Assembly: GCA_003024985.2 (NCBI GenBank)
Contig: PXIH01S0010917.1
From: Euperipatoides rowelli
Taxonomy: Eukaryota > Onychophora > Udeonychophora > Euonychophora > Peripatopsidae
Direction: 5' to 3' (one strand)
Length of the DNA: 10,487 nt
The notes beneath the pieces are model-generated. The model saw only the letters and a program-made list of their open reading frames with translations, did not search any database and was not told where the DNA came from. Shown here in pieces: positions 1-7,330 of the stretch. How positions within the stretch are numbered: position 1 is the stretch's first letter; every line of letters begins with the position of its first letter. Both the position numbers and the translations under genes were made by a program.

Positions 1-239
1 GCCCTACTTTCATGCAGTGAGAGACACCCAAAAAATTACACTTGATTAAAATACTGCTAAAATAACAATGCCGCCATGTCTTAACATCCCCATTGTATTC
101 ATCTTGCTCAAGTCGATGATCCTTATATACTAGTGATTTTGAACCAATGACATGCGTGTCATTAGGTGACACACGAACATGATTTGGTGGCACACCATAT
201 GAACACATTAATCTTGATGTAATATTGTACATATAATAA

Positions 240-633
240 AAGGAAATTGTGTCTGTAACAATTGATGCCACCCCAAATATGGTGAGTAAATATAATGGTT
301 TTGTGAAATTTCTTAGTGAAGAAGTTCAAAACCCTATTGGGCAGTTTCATTGCATTATACACCAGGAGGCGTGGTGTGCGAAAGCAAGTATGAAGTCATT
401 TGATAGTGTACTCTCAGTGGTAACTAAAATTGTGAATGTTATATCGGCAAATTCTTTAAATAATTGCCAGTGCTTAAATACAAATACAAATATGCCGGAC
501 AACAACAGACTTGAGTCCAAAGAGGTTGTCCCTGGTCCTAAAAATGTTAGATGAGGTGGATCCTCAATATAGCGGACTTGTTATGTACAACAATGTTTTC
601 TGGCAGAGTCGTGGTAGCACACTAGACATTTGA
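240..633 (+). pseudogene. hAT transposase fragment (GTF2IRD2/ZBED-like group), broken
   Basis: This is a remnant of the catalytic core of a hAT transposase, the enzyme that cuts and pastes the element. The first open part (240-482) contains TIDATPNM, which corresponds to the conserved T-x-D-G-x-x-x-M block carrying a catalytic aspartate. It then reads HCIIHQEAWCAK (about 348-383), a C-x2-H motif like that of GTF2IRD2-type domesticated hAT proteins, and SVVTKIVNVI. After an interruption at 483-544 the homology resumes in a different frame at 547-633, with LDEVDPQYSGLV and then VFWQSRGSTL, the counterpart of the family's RW-x-SRG block. A TAA at 237-239 precedes the fragment and a TGA at 631-633 closes it. 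The N-terminal BED finger, the first catalytic Asp and the C-terminal part with the catalytic Glu are absent. It cannot encode a working transposase. The family assignment comes from recognised motifs, not from a database search. Confidence 0.85.
483..544 (+). repeat. 62-bp dispersed repeat, copy A, inside the hAT transposase relic
   Basis: This stretch matches the reverse complement of 9557-9618 without gaps at about 56 of 62 positions by eye. It starts AATACAAATATGCCGGACAA and ends near GTCCCTGGTCCTAAAAA. It sits exactly between two pieces of transposase homology (upstream ending NCQCLN, downstream starting LDEVDPQY), so it looks like an insertion into the transposase. The match stops on both sides of the 62 bp. 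I do not recognise the family. A short SINE or MITE fragment is possible. No clear target-site duplication is visible, although the left flank has a small ACAAAT tandem. Confidence 0.75.
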
Positions 634-697
634 AAGTAATAAACCAAACTTCAAGTGGCACACTCGTCGGAAAAGATTCGCCATCCGTGTTATATAC

Positions 698-1083
698 AGT
701 ATTTACTATATTAAGCTTGGATATTAAATAAGCAAATGTCAGTTGCAGTATTTTGAATATAGGCAGCTTACATTTTTGTGGCTGACTGCAAAATCATTAA
801 AGAAATGAGATAGGCTTCTTAATAAATTTGTTCTTGGTAAACACTTCTTTTGTTCTTTGTATGATGTGTTTATGATATTATATGTTTAAATAGAATGGCC
901 AGTTACAGAATCATTAGGCAAAAATGTCAATCACAATATTGATTGGACCTATTTCTATTTTATCATGTTGTACATACACATTACTTATCATTCTTGAAAT
1001 AAATTGTATACAGTATGGTGAGGTATTTTAATGTTTTTTTTCTTCTTAATGCCAAGTGATTCTGTAGAATGCTGTTCACCTAA
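698..1083. other. A+T-rich spacer without recognised gene
   Basis: I see no coding frame, RNA gene or bounded element here. AATAAA-like words occur (for example near 821 and 1000), but they are expected by chance at this composition. A short inverted repeat, CAATCACAATATTGATTG, lies around 928-946. Confidence 0.5.
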
Positions 1084-1091
1084 TGTGCAGA

Positions 1092-1410
1092 CAAGGGCAT
1101 CCGCAGCGAGAGGGGAGGCAGTCATCCTCCTGGAAAAAATAGATCAACCAAAACTGTAGGTATTTAATATAGCGTTGGTTATCTTTAATAATATTACAAG
1201 TGTTAAGTATCAAGTCACCTCACCCTGGCTAAATTAGCCTAACCAAAAATATAGGTATTTTAATACAAAGTTGTCAATCTTTAATAATATTACAAATGAA
1301 TATCAAAATGTCCACATAACCAAAAAAAAGTTAATCAAAATATTTACAATCAAAATATACATTTTTCTCCCCCCTTTCCTCGCCTGAATTTTTTTCTGCG
1401 GACACCTTTG
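1092..1410. mobile_element. hAT-like MITE with 8-bp TSD
   Basis: The left terminus CAAGGGCATCCGCAG and the reverse complement of the right terminus, CAAAGGTGTCCGCAG, agree at 12 of 15 positions. The flanks TGTGCAGA (1084-1091) and TGTGCAGT (1411-1418) form an 8-bp target-site duplication with one mismatch. Inside both ends there is a G-rich/C-rich subterminal block (AGAGGGGAGG on the left, CTCCCCCCTTTCCTCGCC on the right) that also pairs in inverted orientation. The 319-bp body is A+T rich and non-coding, with an internal direct duplication. An 8-bp TSD and a terminus near CA(A/G)GGGC fit a non-autonomous hAT element. No transposase is present, so the superfamily call rests on the ends only. 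Confidence 0.78.
1146..1308. repeat. Internal tandem duplication inside the 1092-1410 MITE (about 95-bp period)
   Basis: AACCAAAACTGTAGGTATTT at 1146 is echoed by AACCAAAAATATAGGTATTT at 1241. Both continue into TCTTTAATAATATTACAA and then a TATCAA word, giving two roughly 68-bp units spaced 95 bp apart. A third, partial AACCAAAA start occurs at 1318. The duplication lies wholly within the transposon-like element, so it may be a variant of the family or a slippage product. Confidence 0.75.
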
Positions 1411-1418
1411 TGTGCAGT

Positions 1419-2121
1419 AGATGTCAAGTATGTTGAAATAGTTTGTTATTTGTATCTAGCTGAATGTTTTAAGTTACAGTATATTTATTTAATATGTAGC
1501 ATAGAACAGGTCCTTAGATAAACATATGAATGGGGCTACTTCTTTTATGGAAAAGCCCTCCATATATTTGAACACTGTCCACTATTTATCTTTCATCTAT
1601 GACATCACTCTGCATTTATACCCAGTATTCCTGAATCCTAATCCCTCAATATTATGTAACAAAAAGACACCTAGTTATAATTAAAGTAAATCATTACGAA
1701 AAGATATTGAGGTATGAACAAAGGGATTGAATCATATTGTAGTTTTAGTTGTTTATATAAGATGGCATTAAATCTAAACTGATTAAATACAGGGTTTCGA
1801 TTAAAGAACCTTCCTGTCTACTACAGAATACAATAGACCTTTTCAATATATTCAATAAATATTTGTCTTTTTTTTAAATTGTTCTGCATAACTTTCAATT
1901 AAATTAAATTTGCCTTCATTACTTTGTGTAAACAATTTTTTAAAATTACTGTACAAATATGATTTATTGTATTCTGAAAGTAATAAATAAAACTGTAAGC
2001 TTGCAAGAAAAAAAAATGTATTTTTTATAACAGACTGAAAAATATTTTTAAAATTAAAAAAAAAAAAGTAATTTGAACTTTTTTATGAATTCTAATTTAG
2101 GCAATATAGTAAATGTACTGT
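1419..2121. other. A+T-rich spacer, nothing recognised
   Basis: This is low-complexity A+T-rich DNA with several poly-A and poly-T runs (for example 2007-2015 and 2056-2067). No open frame longer than about 60 codons, no RNA fold and no bounded element could be supported. Confidence 0.5.
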
Positions 2122-2381
2122 GTATCTGTCTATCTATCTATCCATCCATCCGTCCGTTCATCCATCCATCCATCCATTCAGCCATCTATCCATCTATCTA
2201 TTCATTCATACATCGATCTATCCTCCATCCATCTATCTATCCATCCATCCATCTATCTATCCATCCATCTGTCTATCTATCCATCTATATATCTATCCAT
2301 CTATTGTAACCATCCATCAATCCATCCATCTATCTATCCATCCATCTATCTATCTATCTAGCTGTCTGTGTGTATGTCTGT
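2122..2381. repeat. Interrupted (CCAT/CTAT)n tetranucleotide microsatellite, about 260 bp
   Basis: The tract is built from CCAT and CTAT (with CTGT, TCAT and CCGT variants). A recurring higher-order order of two or three CCAT followed by two CTAT is visible around 2224-2275 and again around 2320-2360. It is interrupted by TTGTAAC near 2303-2310 and fades into CTGTCTGTGTGTATGTCTG at the right edge. Three overlapping + strand frames read through it as serine-, isoleucine-, histidine-, proline- and tyrosine-rich repeats. These are translations of the microsatellite and are not genes. Confidence 0.95.
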
Positions 2382-2653
2382 ACAAAGGTTGTATATAGAA
2401 CCTGGAAGAGATAAATGTCAGTAGTGTTAATGAAATGTTGAATAGATGAGGAGAGAACAGTATTTTGAATAACATATAGAGTTATTTAGTTTTAATCATA
2501 GATTTACAGACTACCACTAGATGACCTTCCAATTCAAAAGTGAAGTCATCCTCCATTTGTTAAATCAGCAATAAAGTGAATGAACTACTCAGACTGAGAA
2601 TGATTGCTAAGCAAAATCTTATCATGTGTGGCTTATGCAAAAATCTAGTATTA

Positions 2654-3003
2654 GGCCACTAAAACAAAAATACTTGTCTCTCATCCAGTTATGGTCCCAA
2701 AAATGACCAGGCAGGTAAGTTTTTTTTTTATTATTTTATTTGTGAAAAACCAGCACCAGGAATTTTTTTTTTTTAAAAAAAAGTTCAAACTATTTTAAGA
2801 AGTAATTTTCATCAAATAAAGTTTCATTTAAGAAAAAAAATATCCAATTTATAAAGTAGAGAAAAAAAAATAAGATTTATAAAAGCATCAGGAATTTTCT
2901 TTTCTTATTATTTAATTAAATACATAAAAAAAAAGCATTTACCCGGCAACTTTTAGAAGCACCAGGCAGGCGCTGAGAAACAAGACTTTTTTTTTTAGTG
3001 GCC
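2654..3003. mobile_element. PIF/Harbinger-like MITE with TTA TSD
   Basis: The left end GGCCACTAAAACAAAAATAC, followed by TTGTCTCTCA, is mirrored by the reverse complement of the right end, GGCCACTAAAAAAAAAAGTC followed by TTGTTTCTCA. This gives about 30 bp of inverted repeat with only a few mismatches. TTA flanks both sides (2651-2653 and 3004-3006), a 3-bp duplication. A TTA/TAA duplication and termini starting with GG are the hallmarks of PIF/Harbinger elements. The interior is non-coding. ACCAGGCAGG occurs near both ends in direct orientation (about 2707 and 2971), with related AGCACCAGG or AGCATCAGG words at about 2751, 2886 and 2969. The 350-bp length and lack of a transposase make it a MITE. 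Confidence 0.82.
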
Positions 3004-3280
3004 TTACTTTCAATTTTTTTTTTTTTTTTGTATTGAATGACAGACTTTTCTCAAATTAATGCAATAGAGGACTAATTATATTATAACTATCTTCAAGTTT
3101 TATCTTAGTTACAATTAGTAATACTTTCTGTAAATGTCTTCACCTCCTTAGGGGAAAGAAGACATATTTAACTTATCTGTATTGAATTGAATAAATTGTA
3201 CTACTAATAATATAATAAGAAGTTCAAATGAGTACCTGTAGTTAATAAGCTTTTTTAAAAAAAAAGTAATTTTAAACTCT

Positions 3281-3296
3281 AGCCAGTTGACTGGCT
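3281..3296. repeat. Short perfect palindrome AGCCAGT-TG-ACTGGCT
   Basis: Two 7-bp arms separated by 2 bp stand out because they are G+C-richer than the surrounding poly-A/T DNA. No TSD or longer inverted repeat extends from it, so it may be chance or a tiny relic. Confidence 0.4.
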
Positions 3297-4592
3297 TATT
3301 TGAAAACTTATTATTACTACAAATTTAAATTAAATAAATAATAATTTAAATTTTGGTATTTTATTTTATAGCTTTAGGCTTTAAATGATTTTGAAAACAA
3401 TATTCAAGCATAATCCAATGCAAACTCATATATTTTTTTTACCAACACATAGATGACACCACCATAGATTTTGGCCTCACTTTTTTATGCACAGGACATT
3501 AATAGTTAGACATCTAATAGTAGTGTAGGCTTTCTATATCTCTGGTTGTAATGTTTATCATTGTTTGGCACATACCAGTATTGAAAATAAGCCGGTATGG
3601 TCAGGCACAGAGAAATGGTAAAGATTGTAGAGGTACTCAGTACTGTTAGAGAAAAAGAAAATTATAAAATTAAATATTAGAATAATTAATCTGAAAATCA
3701 TTCTTATTACTGTATTTAAATTATTATCATAATTAAGAACAGTATACAGTTTTAGTATCCTCTAGCTAGTTGTACTATTTTGCCTTAATTATATGGCTAA
3801 AAATGGATTGCTAAAAATCTACATGTTATAACATCTCTAGCTTTTCACTTTTAGCCCACTAAATTATAGTGTGAATGAGTTTTGAATAGAATTTTGTACT
3901 AAACATATACAAAATTGGTATTTACTGGGGTACGGGTTACTTCAGACCCTCTATCAGGTTATTACCTTGTCTACTTTCACCCCTGCATGTCAGCAGTTTT
4001 AAATCTAGGTTGATAGTAAAGGTGAGGTACTATTTTCAATAGAGTTGTACCCTACCTATAGCTGTGTTAGATGGTGAGCAAGAATTATTATTCAGTGGGG
4101 TTCTGTATTTAGGAATTATGATTTGGGATCTGTTAAGTAGATATTTTATAGAGTAGAAAGGAATAAATAATATAATAAATAATAAACTAGTGCTAGCCAA
4201 AAATAAAACCATGAAGATGTTTCGTTGTGAAGTCTAAAATGTATAGGGAACAAATTGGTAAAACATGAAATTATTATTTCTTTGGATAATGTAGAAATTA
4301 ACACTATCACACATGCTTTGGTCAAATATAGAATAGAGAAGGAAAACTAAATGTTGGACATTTTGAAGCAACTGAAAAATTATATAAATATTTTTGTCTG
4401 TTTTCACTTAGGAAGACAGCAGACATTTTGATTTTATCTAATATCTTTTGATTTTTCAATGTAGTACTGAAGGTAAATAGCCAATCAATTTGTCTTTTCT
4501 ATTTATTTGTTTTTTTTTTATTCACACACATTTTCAGAGCATGAAAAGGAACAAATATATATCTGTGAGTTACCATTCAATTGACGATATCA

Positions 4593-4621
4593 TAAATTTA
4601 TTTATATTCTAAATAAATTTA
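4593..4621. repeat. Perfect 12-bp A+T inverted repeat with 5-bp loop
   Basis: TAAATTTATTTA is followed by TATTC and then TAAATAAATTTA, a perfect hairpin made only of A and T in its stem. In DNA this A+T rich it has limited significance. Confidence 0.55.
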
Positions 4622-4697
4622 CTTGCATTAATATTTCTAGATTAGACTATAAGTACCAAGTTTTAGTCCGGTCCTAGTCGTAGATATGCTCTTTTAA

Positions 4698-4869
4698 AAG
4701 ACTGGTGACAAATTAACCACAAATGAAACATAGAGGATTAAGTTTTAAATTGCATGGAGGTAGTAGGTTAGCAATATAATGCAATAAATCTCCTGGGACA
4801 GATAATATTTATCAAGTTTTGAAAGTAGTTCCATTTGAAATAGTTGGGACATTGGGAGATATTTCTTTT
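4698..4869 (+). pseudogene. Degraded LINE reverse-transcriptase fragment
   Basis: Frame pieces resemble the segment at the start of the reverse-transcriptase domain of non-LTR retrotransposons. A first piece (4698-4730) reads KTGDKLTTNET and stops at a TAG. A second piece, in another frame from 4786, reads KSPGTDNIYQVLKVVPFEI and continues VGTLGDIS. The K-S/A-P-G-x-D-x-I core followed by a leucine-lysine helix is a well-known LINE reverse-transcriptase signature (domain 1). The fragment lacks the YADD catalytic site and is broken by at least one frameshift and one stop. It lies on the opposite strand to the 7680-8760 LINE and represents a different part of such a protein, so it is probably a separate insertion. 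The clade cannot be assigned from this length. Confidence 0.6.
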
Positions 4870-4916
4870 TCTTTTTCTTTTTTTGTATCGACTGGCTTTG
4901 TCCTAGAGACGTAGAC

Positions 4917-5110
4917 CAATGGTTCTCAACCCTACTAGAACCAGCACCCCCTTTTTGTCAATCGTCTATTTTAAATATAAAAAATATTACTTATTTTGCA
5001 AATTATCAATTTTAAGTCTTATATTATTTAATTATCTCTATTATATAAAATATTAAATCAAATTCTGTTATCTGCCCACCAATATTTTGCGGAAGAATAT
5101 TAGATCTAGT
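4917..5110. mobile_element. Partial hAT-type element (CAATGGTTCTCAACC end)
   Basis: The left edge CAATGGTTCTCAACCCTACT, followed by CCAGCACCCCC, closely resembles the CAGTGGTTCTCAACC terminus common to many animal hAT elements. The segment near 5070-5091 (CTGCCCACCAATATTTTGCGG) has the look of the subterminal region of such an element, and its reverse complement recurs at 6757. No right terminal inverted repeat and no matching TSD (left flank ACGTAGAC, 4909-4916) were found, so the copy is probably truncated or decayed. The right limit given is approximate and stops at the flank of the next element. Confidence 0.55.
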
Positions 5111-5118
5111 GAACAAAC

Positions 5119-5978
5119 TAGGGATGGGTTGTGCAATCGCAGTCTGGAAATTTTGTCATTGCTCTACCTGTGTCACAAGTTGTTACTACTCCTTTTTTTC
5201 TGAAAATGCCTGCTACATTCTGTCACAGCTTCACAGGCGATTTTCTGCTTCACTTTATATAATGCTTGTATCTCATAGCGCTACTGTTCCTTCCTGCTTC
5301 TAAAATCCTGTGTGACAGATTCGGTATATTACAATTTACCCTTTCTTCTGTGTATGCATTAGATCAGATATTTTTTAAATTTATGTTTTAATATAACTAT
5401 TTACGGACTTTCCCTTGAATCAAAGATAAATACTAAATGCGACTAGGATTCACGAAGAATTTAAAAAAAAAATTAATAGACGACATGAAAAGAATCATTT
5501 CAGATTAGATAATACAGTAGCCTACCGTAATCTAATTTATTTTTAACATTTTTATAGAATGAATAAAATTTTTATTATGCAGTAAATCAAAATTTATAAT
5601 GAATGTTTTGTCATAAAGTATACAATCATGCTGTCAATTTTTCTACAAAACTAAACCCATTTGATTAGTGTTGACACTTCAAAGCTAAACTTCCCATTTT
5701 ACTTCACGTTCAATTTGCTCTTTCGTAGTAATTTACAGTTACGATGATTAACAATGATAGTTGTTCCAGTCACAGAGTATGTTTTCTATTGGTAACTGGG
5801 TAACAGATCACAGTTACGATACTAGGCTACAACTTTGCAAATAGGTGGCGCTAAAAACCTAAAATGAAATAATGCTTGTCACCATGACAAAAAGTAGCAG
5901 ATAAAAGAAGCAGGTTCAGAGCTGTAGCACTCACAAGTTGCTACTCCTCCTTACGAAAAATAGCTTTTCTAATCCCTA
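5119..5978. mobile_element. 860-bp non-autonomous element with perfect 8-bp TSD, hAT-like
   Basis: GAACAAAC occurs at 5111-5118 immediately before TAGGGATGGG and again at 5979-5986 immediately after CTAATCCCTA. This is a perfect 8-bp duplication next to a 7-bp inverted terminus (TAGGGAT/ATCCCTA). The interior encodes no transposase. A chance frame of 64 codons at 5109-5303 starts in the left flank and crosses the element boundary. CACAAGTTG(C/T)TACT(A/C)CTCC occurs in direct orientation at about 5174 and 5934, near the two ends. The 8-bp TSD and TAGGGATG terminus fit hAT elements, although the terminal inverted repeat is short. Confidence 0.72.
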
Positions 5979-5986
5979 GAACAAAC

Positions 5987-6460
5987 AACTAATCGCATGC
6001 TAAAAAGCGAAAGTAACCTTTTAGCACACGATCTGGAGTTTGCTCACGACCTTCAGATTTGCAAATGTATATAAATCTAAATTTGCCTGATCATTTAAAG
6101 TATTATTGATAGATTTTTAGAGTTTATCCTAGCAAATATTTTACATTTGGAATTTTTTTAAACTTCTGAACTATAACAAGCATAAATAATGTTTTTTTCT
6201 GGATTATTAAAGACTAAAGCTAAGTGACATTATTTAGACCCAAATTGTACAATTTCTCGTACCTGCAGCGAGATTTTAAAATATAGTTTTAATCGTGGTT
6301 AAAATTTTTCGGTTTTGTTCTGCAGTACCGCATTTTTATTTATTTTTTATTATTAGATACCTAACCTTTACACTACCCTGAACTCTACCTATTACTATGA
6401 GTGAAATACAGGCAAAACTCCAGTTTACGTCCCCCCCACCCCTAATAGACTATGGCCGCT
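5987..6460. other. Spacer without recognised gene
   Basis: No coding frame or bounded element is seen. A seven-C run lies at 6431-6437, just before the large hairpin. CTGCAG occurs at 6264 and 6322, flanking an A+T-rich segment. Confidence 0.4.
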
Positions 6461-6539
6461 ACAGAAAGGATGAGGGGGTTAGCTAAAATATGTTTTAGCT
6501 TATATAGAACATTTTAGCTAATCCCTTCATACTTTCTGC
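6461..6539 (+). repeat. Long near-perfect hairpin, 32-34 bp arms and about 13-nt loop
   Basis: The left arm, 6461-6494, runs from ACAGAAAGGATGAGGGGGTT to TATGTT. It pairs with the right arm, 6508-6539 (GAACATTTTAGCTAATCCCT to TTTCTGC). Within the arms CAGAAAG, ATGA and TTAGCTAAAAT are fully complementary. Two of the remaining differences are G:U wobbles if the + strand is transcribed, one is a G/A mismatch, and there is a 2-nt AU bulge near the loop. The length and shape are compatible with a pre-microRNA-like fold, but equally with a tiny foldback transposon. No terminal 2-, 3- or 8-bp duplication could be fixed at its ends. No transcription evidence is available. Confidence 0.75.
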
Positions 6540-6756
6540 ATTCATGTGAAATAATTATATATTTATTAAGTTTTAGTAGCGGGATATTTTCAGCCATTAC
6601 GATAATAGAAATCATTTGACAATATAATGAAAATATAATCCGTATATTAAGTAACTAAATTATTTATTCTAATTATTTAAATAAATAATATCTTTAAAAC
6701 ATATTTAATGCTATTAATAAACTAAGAATGAAAAAAAAAAGAATGAAATAATAATA

Positions 6757-6850
6757 ATTATTGGTGGGCAGATAACGGAATCTAACCCAATATAATGAAT
6801 TCCTATCTAAAATTAAATGATTATTAAATATACAGGTAATTTGCATATTT
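6757..6850 (-). repeat. Inverted partial copy of the 4917-5110 element
   Basis: ATTGGTGGGCAGATAACGGA here matches the reverse complement of the 5066-5085 region (ATTGGTGGGCAGATAACAGA) with one difference. A weaker resemblance continues rightward (GGTAATTTGCATATTTTAAT compared with GATAATTTGCAAAATAAGTA). Only the first 20-25 bp are secure; the right boundary is a guess. Its presence in opposite orientation about 1.7 kb away suggests a second, more diverged member of the same family. Confidence 0.55.
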
Positions 6851-7017
6851 TAATTTTAATTTATTATTCTTTTTATGGGATGCTATTATTTATTTAAAAC
6901 TCTATAATATTAAATCATTTATCTCCTAATATAGCTTGTGTTATGTTATGTACAATTTTAAATTATTTATCCTCCTATGGCGGTTATGTCATAGTATGGT
7001 ATGGTATATGCTGTATA

Positions 7018-7330
7018 CAGGGGTGGATTTAGACTTGGTGACGCCCTGGGCTTTATAAATTAGGAGGCCCATGTTAAAACTTTGATAAGCTTATTTTTTT
7101 TTTAGTTGTTGACTGGACATTTTGTTGACTTCCTGTCTGATTTCATAANTTTTTTTTTTTTTTTTTTTTTAGCCCTGGGCTTTATAAATTAGGAGGCCCA
7201 TTGCATGTGTTAAAATTTTGATAAGCTTTTTTTTTATTCCCTGGGCTGTATAAAGTTTGGGGGCAAAGCCCCCCTGCATTATGAGGCCCTGGGCTACAAC
7301 TTGCCATGGTCATATATAAATCCAGCACTG
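7018..7330. mobile_element. 313-bp hAT-like MITE with 8-bp TSD and internal duplication
   Basis: The left end CAGGGGTGGATTTA and the reverse complement of the right end, CAGTGCTGGATTTA, match at 12 of 14 positions. They begin with the CAG typical of many hAT termini. The flanks GCTGTATA (7010-7017) and GCTGTATG (7331-7338) form an 8-bp target-site duplication with one mismatch. Inside, a unit beginning CCCTGGGCTTTATAAATTAG and carrying AGGCCCAT and TTTTGATAAGCTT occurs at 7044-7093 and again at 7173-7228. A third, partial CCCTGGGCTGTATAAAG occurs at 7239. A GGGGGC-AAA-GCCCCC hairpin lies at 7259-7273. One ambiguous base (7149) precedes a run of 21 T. No coding capacity is present. Confidence 0.85.

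Larger units (their letters stand above)
131..689 (+). mobile_element. hAT-type DNA transposon relic, internally deleted
   Basis: The element is delimited by a perfect 8-bp target-site duplication, TTATATAC, at 123-130 and again at 690-697. The left end reads TAGTGATTTTGAACC. The reverse complement of the right end reads CACGGATGGCGAATC, so the termini agree at 8 of 15 positions, which suggests old, decayed terminal inverted repeats. Both subterminal regions are rich in GTGTCA/GTGGCACAC-like words. The interior holds a fragment of hAT transposase on the + strand, which independently fits the 8-bp TSD expected of the hAT superfamily. Most of the transposase is missing on both sides, so this is an internally deleted, non-autonomous copy. 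The weak inverted-repeat identity is the main doubt; the exact TSD and the transposase content support the call. Confidence 0.8.
3007..4680. other. A+T-rich intergenic or intronic stretch without recognised gene
   Basis: About 1.7 kb with no supported coding frame. A 16-T run lies at 3014-3029. A less A+T-rich island lies around 3925-4060, with one open + strand frame of about 40 codons ending at a TAG near 4040. It matches no family I know and shows no exon signals beyond chance. Several A+T inverted repeats occur, two of which are listed separately. Confidence 0.45.

Noticed and set aside
2122-2381. Regular repeats considered as a CRISPR-like array
   Set aside because: The units are 4-bp simple repeats without unique spacers, in eukaryotic-type DNA.
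2073-2398. Three overlapping + strand frames rich in Ser, Ile, His, Pro and Tyr
   Set aside because: They are translations of the tetranucleotide microsatellite in three frames. No start context or flanking coding signal supports a protein.
3925-4040. Less A+T-rich island with an open + strand frame, considered as a possible exon
   Set aside because: The frame is about 40 codons with no known domain. The AAAGGTGAGG donor-like word near 4020 is unaccompanied by a convincing acceptor.
5109-5303. A 64-codon + strand frame
   Set aside because: It begins in the TSD flank and crosses into the 860-bp transposon-like element. It has no family resemblance and is probably chance.
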